Part shown: piece after piece, positions 36,161 to 44,884 of the stretch | Layout of the letters: each line of letters begins with the position of its first letter | Numbering within the stretch: the stretch's first letter is position 1 | Source of the DNA: Kiloniellaceae bacterium | Lineage (GTDB): Bacteria; Pseudomonadota; Alphaproteobacteria; Kiloniellales; Kiloniellaceae | Length of the DNA stretch: 63,733 nt | Direction of reading: 5' to 3' | Assembly: GCA_021776195.1 (NCBI GenBank) | Contig: JAJFGK010000147.1 | Location: 1 to 63,733, forward strand | Translations under genes and position numbers: made by a program | The notes under the pieces: generated by a model | What the model was told of the DNA's origin: nothing | Databases searched by the model: none | Seen by the model: only the letters and a program-made list of their open reading frames with translations

Positions 36161-36497
36161 GCGCGGGGGCTCGGCAAGCACCTAACTTGAGGAAACTCCC
36201 TATTAGGTAGCATAGCTCCCTGTCTCATCGGATCTGGAGGAAAGGCTGCCGACCGAAACTCCCACTCCAACTGCGCGAGTTACGTCACAATATTCAATAT
36301 TATAAGTTGTGTCACAAGCAATTCATAGCACTAGGATCAACAACCCCCTTATTAACCAAAGGTTATTACATGGAAACTATGATTGTTACTATCAGTTCGA
36401 CAAAACATGTTTTCTCCTATGTCGAGTTAGTGAAACAGGCCGATGAGAAATCGCAATAACCCTATAGCAGTTATTGTCTGACAGGTCAGGAAAGGCG
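36161..36497. other. AT-rich intergenic region upstream of a soluble kinase gene
   Basis: Much lower GC than its surroundings from about 36190 to 36480, with AATATTCAATATT near 36288-36300. It probably holds the promoter and regulatory region of the kinase. No gene seen. Confidence 0.4.
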
Positions 36498-38234
36498 ATG
36501 GTCCGAGTTCCAGAAAAAACAACCTTAGGATATAACGTCGACGAGCATCGGCTGAAGGTTCTGGAGTCGCAGAATCTCGTGCTTGAGATGATCGCCCGAC
36601 GGGCCGGGATTGACAGTGTTCTTCGGCAAATCGCCTTAACGGCAGATAGCCTTTTCGCGGGCGCTTGCTGCGCGGTTCACGCCCTGGCCGACGATGCCGC
36701 GCAGCTCCAACTGGCTGCCGCGCCCAATCTGCCGGATCGCTATCGAGATCAGTGCCAATGCCTCGAGATGATGCCACACACCAATCCCTCGGCCGCGGCG
36801 GCGGCTAGCGGCGAGCCGGTGATTATATTCGACCTTCTTGACGATCCGGCCTGGCAGACGGCCGGGGCTGCCCTGTCGATCAAAGGCTTGCGGTCTATCT
36901 GGGCCCAGCCAATTGTGGACGCCGACGGCGCCACCTTGGGCGTTCTGACCATCTACGCCTGTCGGCCCTGGACCCCCGACAGAGAGGACCATTTGACCTT
37001 GGACGGCATCGTCTCCTTGACGCTGTTGGCCTTTAACCAGGACCGCCAGTTTCGCGCGCTGCAGACCGCCGACGAACGGTTCCTCTCGCTGGCCGCCAAT
37101 GTCCCCGGCGTGGTTTACCAGCGCAAGGTCTTCCCGGACGAAACCATCCGCTACACCTACATCAGCGACGGGGCGCAGGATCTCTTTGGCGTCACACCGG
37201 AAGAGATCATCAACGATCCCCAAGCCCTGTTCGACTGTCACGGCCCCGAGTACAGCGAGAATTTTCGCGATCGCCTCCTGGAGGCTTCGCGGAACATGTC
37301 GCTTTGGGACGTCGAGGCATCGATCATCAGCCGACAAGGCGAGAACAAATGGACCCATGCCATCGCACGGCCGAATCGCGAGGCCGACGGCACGGTGGTG
37401 TGGAACGGCATCATTCTCGACGCCACGCGAATCAAGACGGCGAACCTCGAACTCGCGGCCGCCAACCGGGCCAAGTCGGAGTTCCTGGCCAACATGAGCC
37501 ACGAGTTGCGAACGCCCCTGAACGCCATCATCGGCTTCTCGCAACTGATAGTGGACGAGAGTTTTGGTCCGCTCGGCGACGCCGCCTACCTGGACTATGC
37601 CCGCAACATCCGTGAGAGCGGCGGCCATCTCCTGGAAATCATCAGCGACATTCTCGATCTCTCGAAGATCGAGGCGGGAAAGATGGAGTTGAATGAAAGC
37701 CCGGTCGATCTGGGCCGGATCGTCGACACCAGCCTGCGCCTCGTGCAGGACAAGGCGGCCGATCGCGAAATCGTCCTCGCCGCCGAGGTCGCGGCCGGTC
37801 TCCCCCGCTTCTTTGCCGATGAGCGCAAAATCAAGCAGATGATCATCAATCTCCTTTCGAACGCCTTGAAGTTCACCACAGCCGGCGGCCGGATCGAGGT
37901 CGCGGCCCGGGTCGATGCGACCGGGGATCTGGTCCTTTCGGTCGCCGACAACGGCAGCGGGATCGCGCCGGAACATCGCGACTCGGTGCTTCGCCCCTTC
38001 GTGCAAGCCGACAACGGGTTGAACAAGCACCACACGGGGACCGGGCTTGGCCTGCCGCTCTGCAAGGATATGGTCGAGCTCCATGGCGGCTCTCTCGACC
38101 TGCAAAGCGAAGTCGGCGAAGGGACGACCGTGACGCTGCGGTTTCCGCGAGAACGGTTGAGCGAGGCGCCAAAGACCCAGAGTGCCCCGCCCCCGGCCAA
38201 AGCAGCGCGACCGGTCAGATCCTACGCTATTTGA
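36498..38234 (+). CDS. Soluble GAF-PAS sensor histidine kinase, orphan
   Basis: 578 residues, no membrane helix. A GAF-like domain lies at about 25-190 (LADDAAQLQLAAAPNLPD, then IWAQPIVDADGATLGVLTIY), a PAS domain with PAC at about 195-320, then the HisKA His in NMSHELRTPLNAI and the ATPase motifs NLLSNALKFT, DNGSGIAPE and TGLGLPLCKD. No receiver is adjacent, so the partner is encoded elsewhere. ATG 36498 has AGGAAAGG just upstream; a TTG at 36474 is less likely. Confidence 0.93.
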   Translation: MVRVPEKTTLGYNVDEHRLKVLESQNLVLEMIARRAGIDSVLRQIALTADSLFAGACCAVHALADDAAQLQLAAAPNLPDRYRDQCQCLEMMPHTNPSAAAAASGEPVIIFDLLDDPAWQTAGAALSIKGLRSIWAQPIVDADGATLGVLTIYACRPWTPDREDHLTLDGIVSLTLLAFNQDRQFRALQTADERFLSLAANVPGVVYQRKVFPDETIRYTYISDGAQDLFGVTPEEIINDPQALFDCHGPEYSENFRDRLLEASRNMSLWDVEASIISRQGENKWTHAIARPNREADGTVVWNGIILDATRIKTANLELAAANRAKSEFLANMSHELRTPLNAIIGFSQLIVDESFGPLGDAAYLDYARNIRESGGHLLEIISDILDLSKIEAGKMELNESPVDLGRIVDTSLRLVQDKAADREIVLAAEVAAGLPRFFADERKIKQMIINLLSNALKFTTAGGRIEVAARVDATGDLVLSVADNGSGIAPEHRDSVLRPFVQADNGLNKHHTGTGLGLPLCKDMVELHGGSLDLQSEVGEGTTVTLRFPRERLSEAPKTQSAPPPAKAARPVRSYAI

Positions 38235-38294
38235 CCGCCGAAGGAAGGCGCGCGAGAGTAGCGTCGGCGATCGAATCAGGAGACCCAAAAACTT

Positions 38295-38756
38295 ATGGTG
38301 GAGATCGGCGAAGCTGCACCCGGCTTTACCGCCCCGACGGACGGCGGCGGTTCGCTCAACCTGCAGAGCTTGCGGGGCAAGAAGGTGGTGCTCTACTTCT
38401 ATCCCAAGGACGACACGCCGGGCTGCACCAAGGAAGCCTGCGGCTTTCGCGACCGACTCCCCGACTTCGGCGCGCTCGACGCTCGGATTCTCGGGGTGTC
38501 CAAGGACAGTGCCGCCAAGCACGACAGGTTCAAGGCCAAGTACGAGCTACCCTTTAGCCTGGTCAGCGACGAGACCGGCGAGATTTGCCGGGCCTACGGC
38601 ACCTGGGTGGAAAAATCTATGTACGGCCGCAAGTACATGGGCATCGACCGGGCAACCTTTCTGATCGACGAAACCGGCCTGGTTCGACAGGTCTGGCGCA
38701 AGGTCAAGGTCAAGGGCCACGTCGAGGAGGTGCTCGCCGCCGCCCAGGCGCTGTAA
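38295..38756 (+). CDS. bcp: Thioredoxin-dependent peroxiredoxin (Bcp/PrxQ)
   Basis: Reduces peroxides with thioredoxin in the cytosol. 153 residues. The peroxidatic Cys and the nearby resolving Cys are in FYPKDDTPGCTKEACGFRD (five residues apart, the PrxQ layout). Also SLVSDETGEICRAYGTW and the C-terminal VKVKGHVEEVL. AGGAGA precedes ATG 38295. Confidence 0.95.
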   Translation: MVEIGEAAPGFTAPTDGGGSLNLQSLRGKKVVLYFYPKDDTPGCTKEACGFRDRLPDFGALDARILGVSKDSAAKHDRFKAKYELPFSLVSDETGEICRAYGTWVEKSMYGRKYMGIDRATFLIDETGLVRQVWRKVKVKGHVEEVLAAAQAL

Positions 38757-38783
38757 GGTCGCACCGTCCGAACAAATGGGCCG

Positions 38784-40385
38784 TCAGTCAAACCGCAGGA
38801 AGTTGGCGTCGCCGTCCCGCTCGATCTGCTCGACCAGGGCGACCTCCCAGGTCAGATAGTCGCGCATGCGCTGCTCGACGCCCTTGTCGTTGTCGTAGGG
38901 TTTGTACCAGCGGTCGTCGGTTTCCGTGAGCGCCCAGGTGAGCCCGGACTCGAGCGGCAGGCCGGCGTCGCGCCAGGCCTTGTTGCCGCCCTCCAGGCGA
39001 CGCAGGATGGCCTTGGGCAGAACCGCGGCCAGTTCGGGCTCGGCAAGGCGAAGCATGGCCTCGTCGTCGCCGGTGACGATCACCAAACCGGCCTCCCAGA
39101 GCAGCGCTCCAAGACCATCGAAACGGCCGCGCAGGGCCCAGGCGGCGCCCGGGATGTGACCGCGCCGGTAGGCCAGGGAATCGGCCAGGTCGATAACCTT
39201 GGCGGGCTCGCCGGAATCGAGAATCGCACGCAGCTCCTGGACCGTCACGGTCTCGCCGCCTTCGTCGGCGGCCAGGCCGGGCACCTCCAGCGGCGGCGGA
39301 CCGCTTTCCAGCGCACCCGCCAGTCCGCCCTGAAGGACCACGGCCTCGGACCAGCCCATCTGGATCAGCCAGGAGGCGGTCATGGTGGCGCGCACGCCGT
39401 TGTCGTCGATCAAGACGATCCGAGAGCCCAGGGTCCCGACATACTCGTCGGTCGCCTGGACCAGTTGACCGCCTGGTGCCGAACGCGAACCCGCCCGGTG
39501 GCCGGCGAGGAATTCCTCGGGTGAGCGCACGTCGAGCAGATAGAGCGAGCGCCGGTCCTGCTCGGCCTCCCAGGCCGTCAACGTGTCTTGCGAGATCGTT
39601 TTGACCCCGAAACGCTTGGCGACCCGGTCGGCCACCGCCTTGGCCCGTTTCAACCCCGCGGCCGTCGGCGCCGGGGCGACGCGGGTCTGGCCGGTCTCGA
39701 GGCTAAAGCCGGCCAGGTGCCAGCCCATGGTGCCGTCCTTCAGGGCGACGATCCGGTTGGGAATCCCGGCATTGATCAGAGACTGGCAGCCGATGATCGA
39801 GCGGGTGCGGCCGGCGCAGTTCACCACCACCAGGGTATCCGGCGAGGGCGCCATGTCGTGCACGCGCAGGGCCAACTCGGCGCCCGGGCTGTCGACACCG
39901 CTCGGTATGTTCATGCGGTGGAACTCGTCGAAGGGCCGGCTGTCCAGCACCACCATGTCGGCCCCGGCGTCCATCAACGCCTTGACCTCGGCCGCCGGCA
40001 TGCGCGGCGTCTCGTAGCTCACCTCGACAAACTCGCCGAAGGCCTTGGAGGGCACGTTCACGCCGGAGAAGATTTCCAGCCCGGCCGCGCGCCAGCCTTC
40101 GATGCCACCCTGGAGGACCGCCAGGTTGTCGTAGCCGCAAGCGGCCAGCACCTCGGCGGCCTTGGCCGCGGGCCCGTCGCCGTCGGCATCGATCAGTACG
40201 ATCGGCGTGGCGCGGCGCGGCACGAAGGCCCGGATCCGCAATTCCAGGCGGCTAAGCGGCAGCGAGCGGGCATGCAGCAGATGGGCCTCGGAGAACACAC
40301 CTTCTTCGCGGACGTCCAGCAGCGCCAGTTCGCCGCCGGCGCCGATCTTCGCCTTGACCTCTTGCGGCGTTAGCCAAACCGTCAT
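38784..40385 (-). CDS. Four-domain rhodanese-like protein
   Basis: 533 residues made of four rhodanese folds at about 1-105, 125-240, 265-375 and 395-505. Only domain 2 has an active-site Cys (Cys190, VVVNCAGRTRS); the equivalent positions are VLIDADGDG, VLIDDNGVR and VIVTGDDEA in domains 1, 3 and 4. It should transfer sulfane sulfur from thiosulfate or a persulfide. Its ATG overlaps the TGA of the cysteine-dioxygenase-like gene (ATGA), and AGGAGG is present, so the two are translated together. Confidence 0.9.
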   Translation of the reverse strand: MTVWLTPQEVKAKIGAGGELALLDVREEGVFSEAHLLHARSLPLSRLELRIRAFVPRRATPIVLIDADGDGPAAKAAEVLAACGYDNLAVLQGGIEGWRAAGLEIFSGVNVPSKAFGEFVEVSYETPRMPAAEVKALMDAGADMVVLDSRPFDEFHRMNIPSGVDSPGAELALRVHDMAPSPDTLVVVNCAGRTRSIIGCQSLINAGIPNRIVALKDGTMGWHLAGFSLETGQTRVAPAPTAAGLKRAKAVADRVAKRFGVKTISQDTLTAWEAEQDRRSLYLLDVRSPEEFLAGHRAGSRSAPGGQLVQATDEYVGTLGSRIVLIDDNGVRATMTASWLIQMGWSEAVVLQGGLAGALESGPPPLEVPGLAADEGGETVTVQELRAILDSGEPAKVIDLADSLAYRRGHIPGAAWALRGRFDGLGALLWEAGLVIVTGDDEAMLRLAEPELAAVLPKAILRRLEGGNKAWRDAGLPLESGLTWALTETDDRWYKPYDNDKGVEQRMRDYLTWEVALVEQIERDGDANFLRFD

Positions 40386-40969
40386 CCCTGCCTCCTGTCG
40401 ATGATCCCCTCCTGGGGTGGAAAGATACGCCACTCTTCGTTCTTGCGGCTCCAGTAGGTGCGCTCGGCAAGTTCGGTGAGGGCCAGGCCGTACATGTGGA
40501 AGTTCATCACCGGCGTTTCACCGTGGACATGGATCGAATGCAGCTCGTCTGGCAGGAAGGCGACGCCGACCCCGTCGACCACATCGAGGCCGCCGCTCTG
40601 GCGCGGCGCGCCCTCGCCCTCGCGCTCGTAGAAGCGGTTTTCCTCGACTCCCTCCAGGCCGACGATCACCGCCCAGGTGGTGTGATTGTGCGGCGGCACG
40701 TCGAGACCCGGCGCGCAGCACTGGACATAGAGCGCAAAGCGGTGGTCGTCGTCTTCGGCGAGGCAATAGAGGCGGTTACGATCTTCGGCACCTTCCTCGC
40801 CGAGTGGGAACTCTTCCCGCGGGAACAGGGCCTTACGCCGCGCCAGAGCCAATAGCTCTTCGCGCATTGCCGCCAGGGTGGCCTGGGTCACGCCGTCAGA
40901 CGCTTCAAGGGCCCGGACCCTCGCCATCGTATCCGCCACCGCCGCACAACGTTCTTCGGCCAAGGTCAT
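40382..40969 (-). CDS. Cysteine dioxygenase-like cupin enzyme
   Basis: 195 residues, cupin fold. Iron ligands of the bacterial cysteine (or 3-mercaptopropionate) dioxygenase family are visible: His94 and His96 in PPHNHTTWA, and His144/147 in ELHSIHVHG. It would oxidise a thiol to a sulfinic acid. The tight coupling with a sulfurtransferase points to thiol or persulfide metabolism. It might use a persulfide or other thiol rather than cysteine. Confidence 0.85.
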   Translation of the reverse strand: MTLAEERCAAVADTMARVRALEASDGVTQATLAAMREELLALARRKALFPREEFPLGEEGAEDRNRLYCLAEDDDHRFALYVQCCAPGLDVPPHNHTTWAVIVGLEGVEENRFYEREGEGAPRQSGGLDVVDGVGVAFLPDELHSIHVHGETPVMNFHMYGLALTELAERTYWSRKNEEWRIFPPQEGIIDRRQG

Positions 40970-41053
40970 TGCCCGCCCCTCTATCCCGCGATTCGCTCAA
41001 GGGCGGCATCTTGCTTCAAGCTCCCGGCCATGCCAAGTGAAAGGCCGCACGGG

Positions 41054-41881
41054 ATGCAGCGAGTTTCCAGGCATATGAACACCAGTCTGACCGAAGCGGC
41101 GGTGGCCGTTCTCATGGCTGCCGACCCGGCGGCCAAGGTGACGCTGTCGCGGCGGACGGCGGCAGCCTGGCGTGACGGCACCATCGTCGAGATCGGCGCG
41201 GGCCGTCCGCCCGACCGGCCGGCGCGCCTCGCCGAGCCCCGGCTGGGGCCGCCCCGGGACCTGCCGCGCCGCCGCATCACGGCCAACCCCGAGGGCCGCA
41301 TCGCCCTGCTTCACGCCCTGGCGCACATCGAGTTGAACGCTATCGATCTGGCCTGGGACATCATCGCCCGCTTTGCCGGTGAGGACCTGCCACGGGCTTT
41401 TTACGACGATTGGGTCCAGGTGGCGGACGAGGAAGCCCACCATCACGATCTCCTCTCCCGACGCCTCGAGGCGCTGGGCAGCCACTATGGCGCCCAAGCC
41501 GCCCATGACGGCCTCTGGCAGGCGGCTCAGGAGACCGCCCACGACCTCTTGGCCCGCCTCGCAGTGGTGCCGCTGGTGCTGGAGGCCCGCGGTCTCGACG
41601 TGACGCCGCCCATGATCGAGAAGCTGCAGCGCGCCGGCGACCCCGAAAGCGCGGCCATCCTGGAGGTCATCTATCGCGACGAGATCGGCCACGTCGCGAT
41701 CGGCAAGCGATGGTTCGACCGGGTGGCGCAAGGCCGCGAACTGGAGCCACGCGCGGCTTGGCAAAATCTCGTGCGTCGGCATTTCAAGGGCACCTTGAAG
41801 CCGCCCTTCAACGATGCCGGCCGCGCGGCCGCGGACTTCCCGGCGGACTTTTACGGACCGCTGGTCGCGGATCGGTCCTGA
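41054..41881 (+). CDS. DUF455 ferritin-like protein
   Basis: About 275 residues. The four-helix core carries likely di-iron ligands in LAHIELNAIDLAWD, WVQVADEEAHHHDLLSRRL and YRDEIGHVAIGKRWF, the DUF455 signature. Function is unknown in general; ferritin-like oxidase or hydroxylase activity has been suggested. ATG 41054 follows AAAGG; an ATG at 41075 is possible. The neighbouring minus-strand cupin gene is divergent. Confidence 0.88.
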   Translation: MQRVSRHMNTSLTEAAVAVLMAADPAAKVTLSRRTAAAWRDGTIVEIGAGRPPDRPARLAEPRLGPPRDLPRRRITANPEGRIALLHALAHIELNAIDLAWDIIARFAGEDLPRAFYDDWVQVADEEAHHHDLLSRRLEALGSHYGAQAAHDGLWQAAQETAHDLLARLAVVPLVLEARGLDVTPPMIEKLQRAGDPESAAILEVIYRDEIGHVAIGKRWFDRVAQGRELEPRAAWQNLVRRHFKGTLKPPFNDAGRAAADFPADFYGPLVADRS

Positions 41882-41910
41882 AACTATCGGATTAGACGAT
41901 CATCGCCCGA

Positions 41911-41927
41911 GCGGGTGTCAGACCCGC
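41911..41927. terminator. Hairpin between converging DUF455 and zinc-ribbon genes
   Basis: GCGGGT-GTCAG-ACCCGC forms a 6-bp stem with a 5-base loop. It is positioned between convergent stops; no T-run. Confidence 0.4.
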
Positions 41928-41938
41928 GTGCAATCGGG

Positions 41939-41954
41939 CAAAGAAGTGCTCTAG
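41939..41954. repeat. Isolated copy of the MITE-like element's terminal sequence
   Basis: CAAAGAAGTGCTCTAG matches the right end of the 16374-16663 element (CAAAGAAGGGCTCTAG) at 15 of 16 bases and matches the inverse of its left end as well. It overlaps the stop codon of the zinc-ribbon gene. It may be a remnant or an insertion hotspot. Confidence 0.45.
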
Positions 41955-42250
41955 TAGGGGCAGCCCGGCTTGCCGCAGGACCGGGTCGCGCGCGCGGCAA
42001 CATAAGTCCGGCAGACCGGGCACTCGACCATCTCCTCGGGGCTGGCTTCCGGTTCAGGGGGCCGAGAGGCCTTTCTCCCGGGCATCGACCAGGGATTCTT
42101 GCGCGCCGGCCTGGCGCCCGTCTTGCCGGCCTGCTGGTCGCGCTGTTCCTTCAGCCGGGTCAAAAACTTGAAGCCGTACCAGACGGCCGCCAAGATCGAG
42201 ACCAGGACAAGGATCTTCTGAATCGAGGGGATCGCGAACATAGGGCGCAT
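41951..42250 (-). CDS. Small membrane protein with C-terminal zinc ribbon
   Basis: 99 residues. One N-terminal membrane helix (IPSIQKILVLVSILAAVWYG), a basic linker, and a C-terminal Cys cluster (CPVC, then CGKPGC) that probably binds zinc. The arrangement resembles small quality-control or assembly factors, but no family is recognised. The ribosome site is weak; the ATG at 42241 is an alternative. Confidence 0.7.
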   Translation of the reverse strand: MRPMFAIPSIQKILVLVSILAAVWYGFKFLTRLKEQRDQQAGKTGARPARKNPWSMPGRKASRPPEPEASPEEMVECPVCRTYVAARATRSCGKPGCPY

Positions 42251-42391
42251 TTAGAGCCGGCGACGGGAAGCGGTCAAGCTCTTGCGACAGGACACCCTGC
42301 CTCACGACCCGGGGTCCTTGACCCGAAGAAGCGGCGGCCTATGCTGCGCCGCCGTTCGGTCGCTGCAGGAGCGTGAGGAGAGTGTGAGGCG

Positions 42392-43498
42392 ATGGCAGGC
42401 TACACCGGTCTCGAACCGCAGGCGATTCCGCCCGACGCCCTGGAGCCGGGCGACCGCGGCCCCTTCTTCGTGCTGAGCGCCGACGACGAGAGCGCCGTTT
42501 CGCCGCTCGACGACCGCCATGCCGGCCGCACGGCGGTGGTGATCCTGCGGCCCGGCCAGAACGACCCCGATGGACTCGCGGTGTTGCAAGGCTTCAGCCA
42601 AAGACGCGCCGACTTCGCCGCCGCCGGCGCCGAGCTGTTCCTGATCACCCGCGACAGCGTCGCCGCCAATCGAGTGCTCAAGCGCGACAAGGAGTTCGCC
42701 GGTCCGGTCCTGTCCGATCCCGAGGGCAAGGTCTTCGAGGCCTTCGGACTGGCCACTAACCGGGCCGACGGCGCCACCGGCGCGACCATCGTTCTGGACG
42801 AGGATTACCGCATCGCCGCCATGCTGGGCGGCACCGGCGGCGACAAGGAGGCGCGCTTCGCCCTGGCCGCCGCCAAGGAGCTGGCCGCGCTGAGGCCGGA
42901 GGGCACCCTGGCCGGTCATGCCCCGGTCCTGGTCCTGCCCCGGGTCTTGAGCCCGCGGGACTGCGAGCGGCTGATCGCCGTCTGGCACCGCGACGTGCGG
43001 GTCTGGGACTCCGACGGCCTGACCTCGCGGGGCCACGACGAAGAGACCGGCGACTTCAAGGTGCGGATCGAAAACTACGGCAAGATCCTGCAGCACATCA
43101 TCAAGGAGCCGGCTCTGGTCGCCTACCTCGATTCCGTGATCGGCCGGCGCATCAACCCGGAGATCCAGAAGACCTTCCAGACCAAGGTCAGCAACCGCGA
43201 GGATTACCGGATCGCCTGTTACGACGCCGGCGAGGCCGGCGCCCTGGCGGCGCACCGCGACAACCCCACGCCCCAGACCCGCCACCGCCGCTTCACCTTC
43301 ACCATCGCCCTCAATTCGGGAACCGGACCTGGGGCGGCTTTCGAGGGCGGCGGCTTGCGCTTTCCCGAATACGGCGCGCAGACCTACAAGGTCGAGGCCG
43401 GCAGCGCGGTCGTCTGGTCGGCGGCGCTGCTGCACGAGGTGCCGGCGCTCACCAAGGGGCGCCGCTTCGTCCTCGGCGCCCATCTCTACGGGGAGTGA
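42392..43498 (+). CDS. Redoxin-like domain fused to 2-oxoglutarate/Fe(II) oxygenase
   Basis: 368 residues. Residues about 12-165 have an AhpC/TSA thioredoxin-like pattern (PGDRGPFFVLSADDESAVSP, FLITRDSVAANR, GPVLSDPEGKVFEAFGL) but the position of the peroxidatic Cys reads VVILRPGQNDPDG, with no Cys. Residues about 175-368 are a prolyl-4-hydroxylase-type domain, with Fe ligands HRD in GALAAHRDN and the distal His in LLHEVPALTKGRRFVLGAHL. A redoxin fold used as a binding module for a hydroxylase is the simplest reading. GTGAGGAG precedes the ATG. Confidence 0.88.
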   Translation: MAGYTGLEPQAIPPDALEPGDRGPFFVLSADDESAVSPLDDRHAGRTAVVILRPGQNDPDGLAVLQGFSQRRADFAAAGAELFLITRDSVAANRVLKRDKEFAGPVLSDPEGKVFEAFGLATNRADGATGATIVLDEDYRIAAMLGGTGGDKEARFALAAAKELAALRPEGTLAGHAPVLVLPRVLSPRDCERLIAVWHRDVRVWDSDGLTSRGHDEETGDFKVRIENYGKILQHIIKEPALVAYLDSVIGRRINPEIQKTFQTKVSNREDYRIACYDAGEAGALAAHRDNPTPQTRHRRFTFTIALNSGTGPGAAFEGGGLRFPEYGAQTYKVEAGSAVVWSAALLHEVPALTKGRRFVLGAHLYGE

Positions 43499-43520
43499 CC
43501 CATTTGGCGCCAAGCGAATC

Positions 43521-44156
43521 ATGACCGACGAGAAGACCCAGGCGGGCCTGCTGAAGGCGGTCAGCGAGCTGCGCTCCGGCGATCGCTCCGACCACCTCTA
43601 TGACCAGTGGGCCGGACGCTATGACGAGGACCTGATCGACAACTGGGGCTATATCGCACCGCGCATCGCGGCCGAGGCCCTGGCCGCGGTCTGTCCCGAC
43701 CGGGCGACGGGCATCATCGATCTGGGCTGCGGCACCGGGCTGTCGGGGGCTGCCCTGGCGACCCTGGGCTACCGGACGATCGATGGCCTGGATGTTTCCG
43801 CCGGGATGCTCGCCGAAGCCGGCCGCAAGGGTCTCTACGGCAAGCTGATCCAGGGCGATCTGACGGCTCGCACGCCCTTGCCCGACGCCGCTTACGGCGC
43901 GGCGCTCTGCGTCGGCTCCATGGGCGCCGGCCATGTCGAGCCGGCTCACCTGCCTGAGCTGCTGCGCCCCCTCGAGCCCGGCGCCACGCTGGTGCTCTAC
44001 ATGAATGCCCACTACCACGACGAGGGCGACTACGCCGGCCAGTTCCGCCGCCACCAGGAGGCCGGCCTCTGGACCATCGAGCGGACCGAACGCTCCAACT
44101 ACATGGAGGCGCTGGACCGTCCCGGTTGGCTCATCGTCGGGCGCCGCGCAGCCTGA
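43521..44156 (+). CDS. Class I SAM-dependent methyltransferase
   Basis: 211 residues. Motif I IIDLGCGTGLSGAALA, then GLDVSAGMLAEA. The N-terminus YDQWAGRYDEDLIDNWGYIA is typical of methyltransferases similar to Williams-Beuren candidate proteins. Substrate unknown. Starts 22 bp after the oxygenase fusion gene in the same direction, so it might modify the same target. Confidence 0.88.
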   Translation: MTDEKTQAGLLKAVSELRSGDRSDHLYDQWAGRYDEDLIDNWGYIAPRIAAEALAAVCPDRATGIIDLGCGTGLSGAALATLGYRTIDGLDVSAGMLAEAGRKGLYGKLIQGDLTARTPLPDAAYGAALCVGSMGAGHVEPAHLPELLRPLEPGATLVLYMNAHYHDEGDYAGQFRRHQEAGLWTIERTERSNYMEALDRPGWLIVGRRAA

Positions 44157-44181
44157 CAGCCCACGTCAGGCACCGCCCGCG

Positions 44182-44865
44182 TCAGACACGCCCGAAACGC
44201 ATCGCCAGCAGCATCGGCCAGCGAAGGAACTTCGCGGCGTGAGGATGGGCGGTGACAAAGGCGTCGTCGATCCGTACTTCGCGAAGGATCTCCAGGGTCA
44301 GGCCCGCCCCGAGACCCGCCATCACGAAATCGCTGACCTGGTGGTCGTATGACTGGAAGCGATAGGTGACGCCGGCTTCGCGATCCTTGTAACGCGCCTG
44401 GCTGTCGCGCAGGAAAAGCGCGGGGTGCATGGTCGAGAGCACGAGGCGCCCGCCGTGCCGGGTCACCCGCGCCGCCTCCGCCAGGAAGGGGCCGGGCGCG
44501 CGGATGTGCTCCAGCACCAGGGCCGAGACCACCAGATCGAAACTCTCGTCGGCGAAGGGCAGAGGCTCTTCCAAGTCCTGCCGGCGCAGGTCGGCGGCAT
44601 CGCCGAGCTTGCGCCGGGCCTCGGCCAGCATGCCCGGCGAGGCGTCGAGCCCGGTGACACTGGCCCCGGCGGCCTGGGCCAGCAGGCCGTAGCGCCCGGT
44701 GCCGCAGCCGAGATCGAGCAGGGCGCGGCCCGCCAGATCGCCCAGCAGCGCCGGGGTTTCGGCCTGGTCGAGCGCCACCATGGGGTTGGCCTCGCCGTCG
44801 TAATGGGGCGCCCAGAGGTCGTAGCCCTCGGGCGTCGGGACGGAGCGGGTCTCGCTGTCGGTCAT
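44182..44865 (-). CDS. Class I SAM-dependent methyltransferase
   Basis: 227 residues. Motif I LLDLGCGTGRYGLLAQAAG, acidic GLDASPGMLAEAR and post-I DLEEPLPFADESFDLVVSAL. Similar to UbiE/BioC-type enzymes by overall length, but the substrate is unknown. GGGGAAGG precedes ATG 44865. It follows the TauD-like gene by about 19 bp. Confidence 0.9.
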   Translation of the reverse strand: MTDSETRSVPTPEGYDLWAPHYDGEANPMVALDQAETPALLGDLAGRALLDLGCGTGRYGLLAQAAGASVTGLDASPGMLAEARRKLGDAADLRRQDLEEPLPFADESFDLVVSALVLEHIRAPGPFLAEAARVTRHGGRLVLSTMHPALFLRDSQARYKDREAGVTYRFQSYDHQVSDFVMAGLGAGLTLEILREVRIDDAFVTAHPHAAKFLRWPMLLAMRFGRV

Positions 44866-44884
44866 GGCGGCCTTCCCCGCGACC

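Noticed and set aside
36636..38522. 628-codon minus-strand open frame over the GAF-PAS kinase
   Set aside because: Antisense frame of a clear kinase gene; composition is typical of GC-rich shadows.
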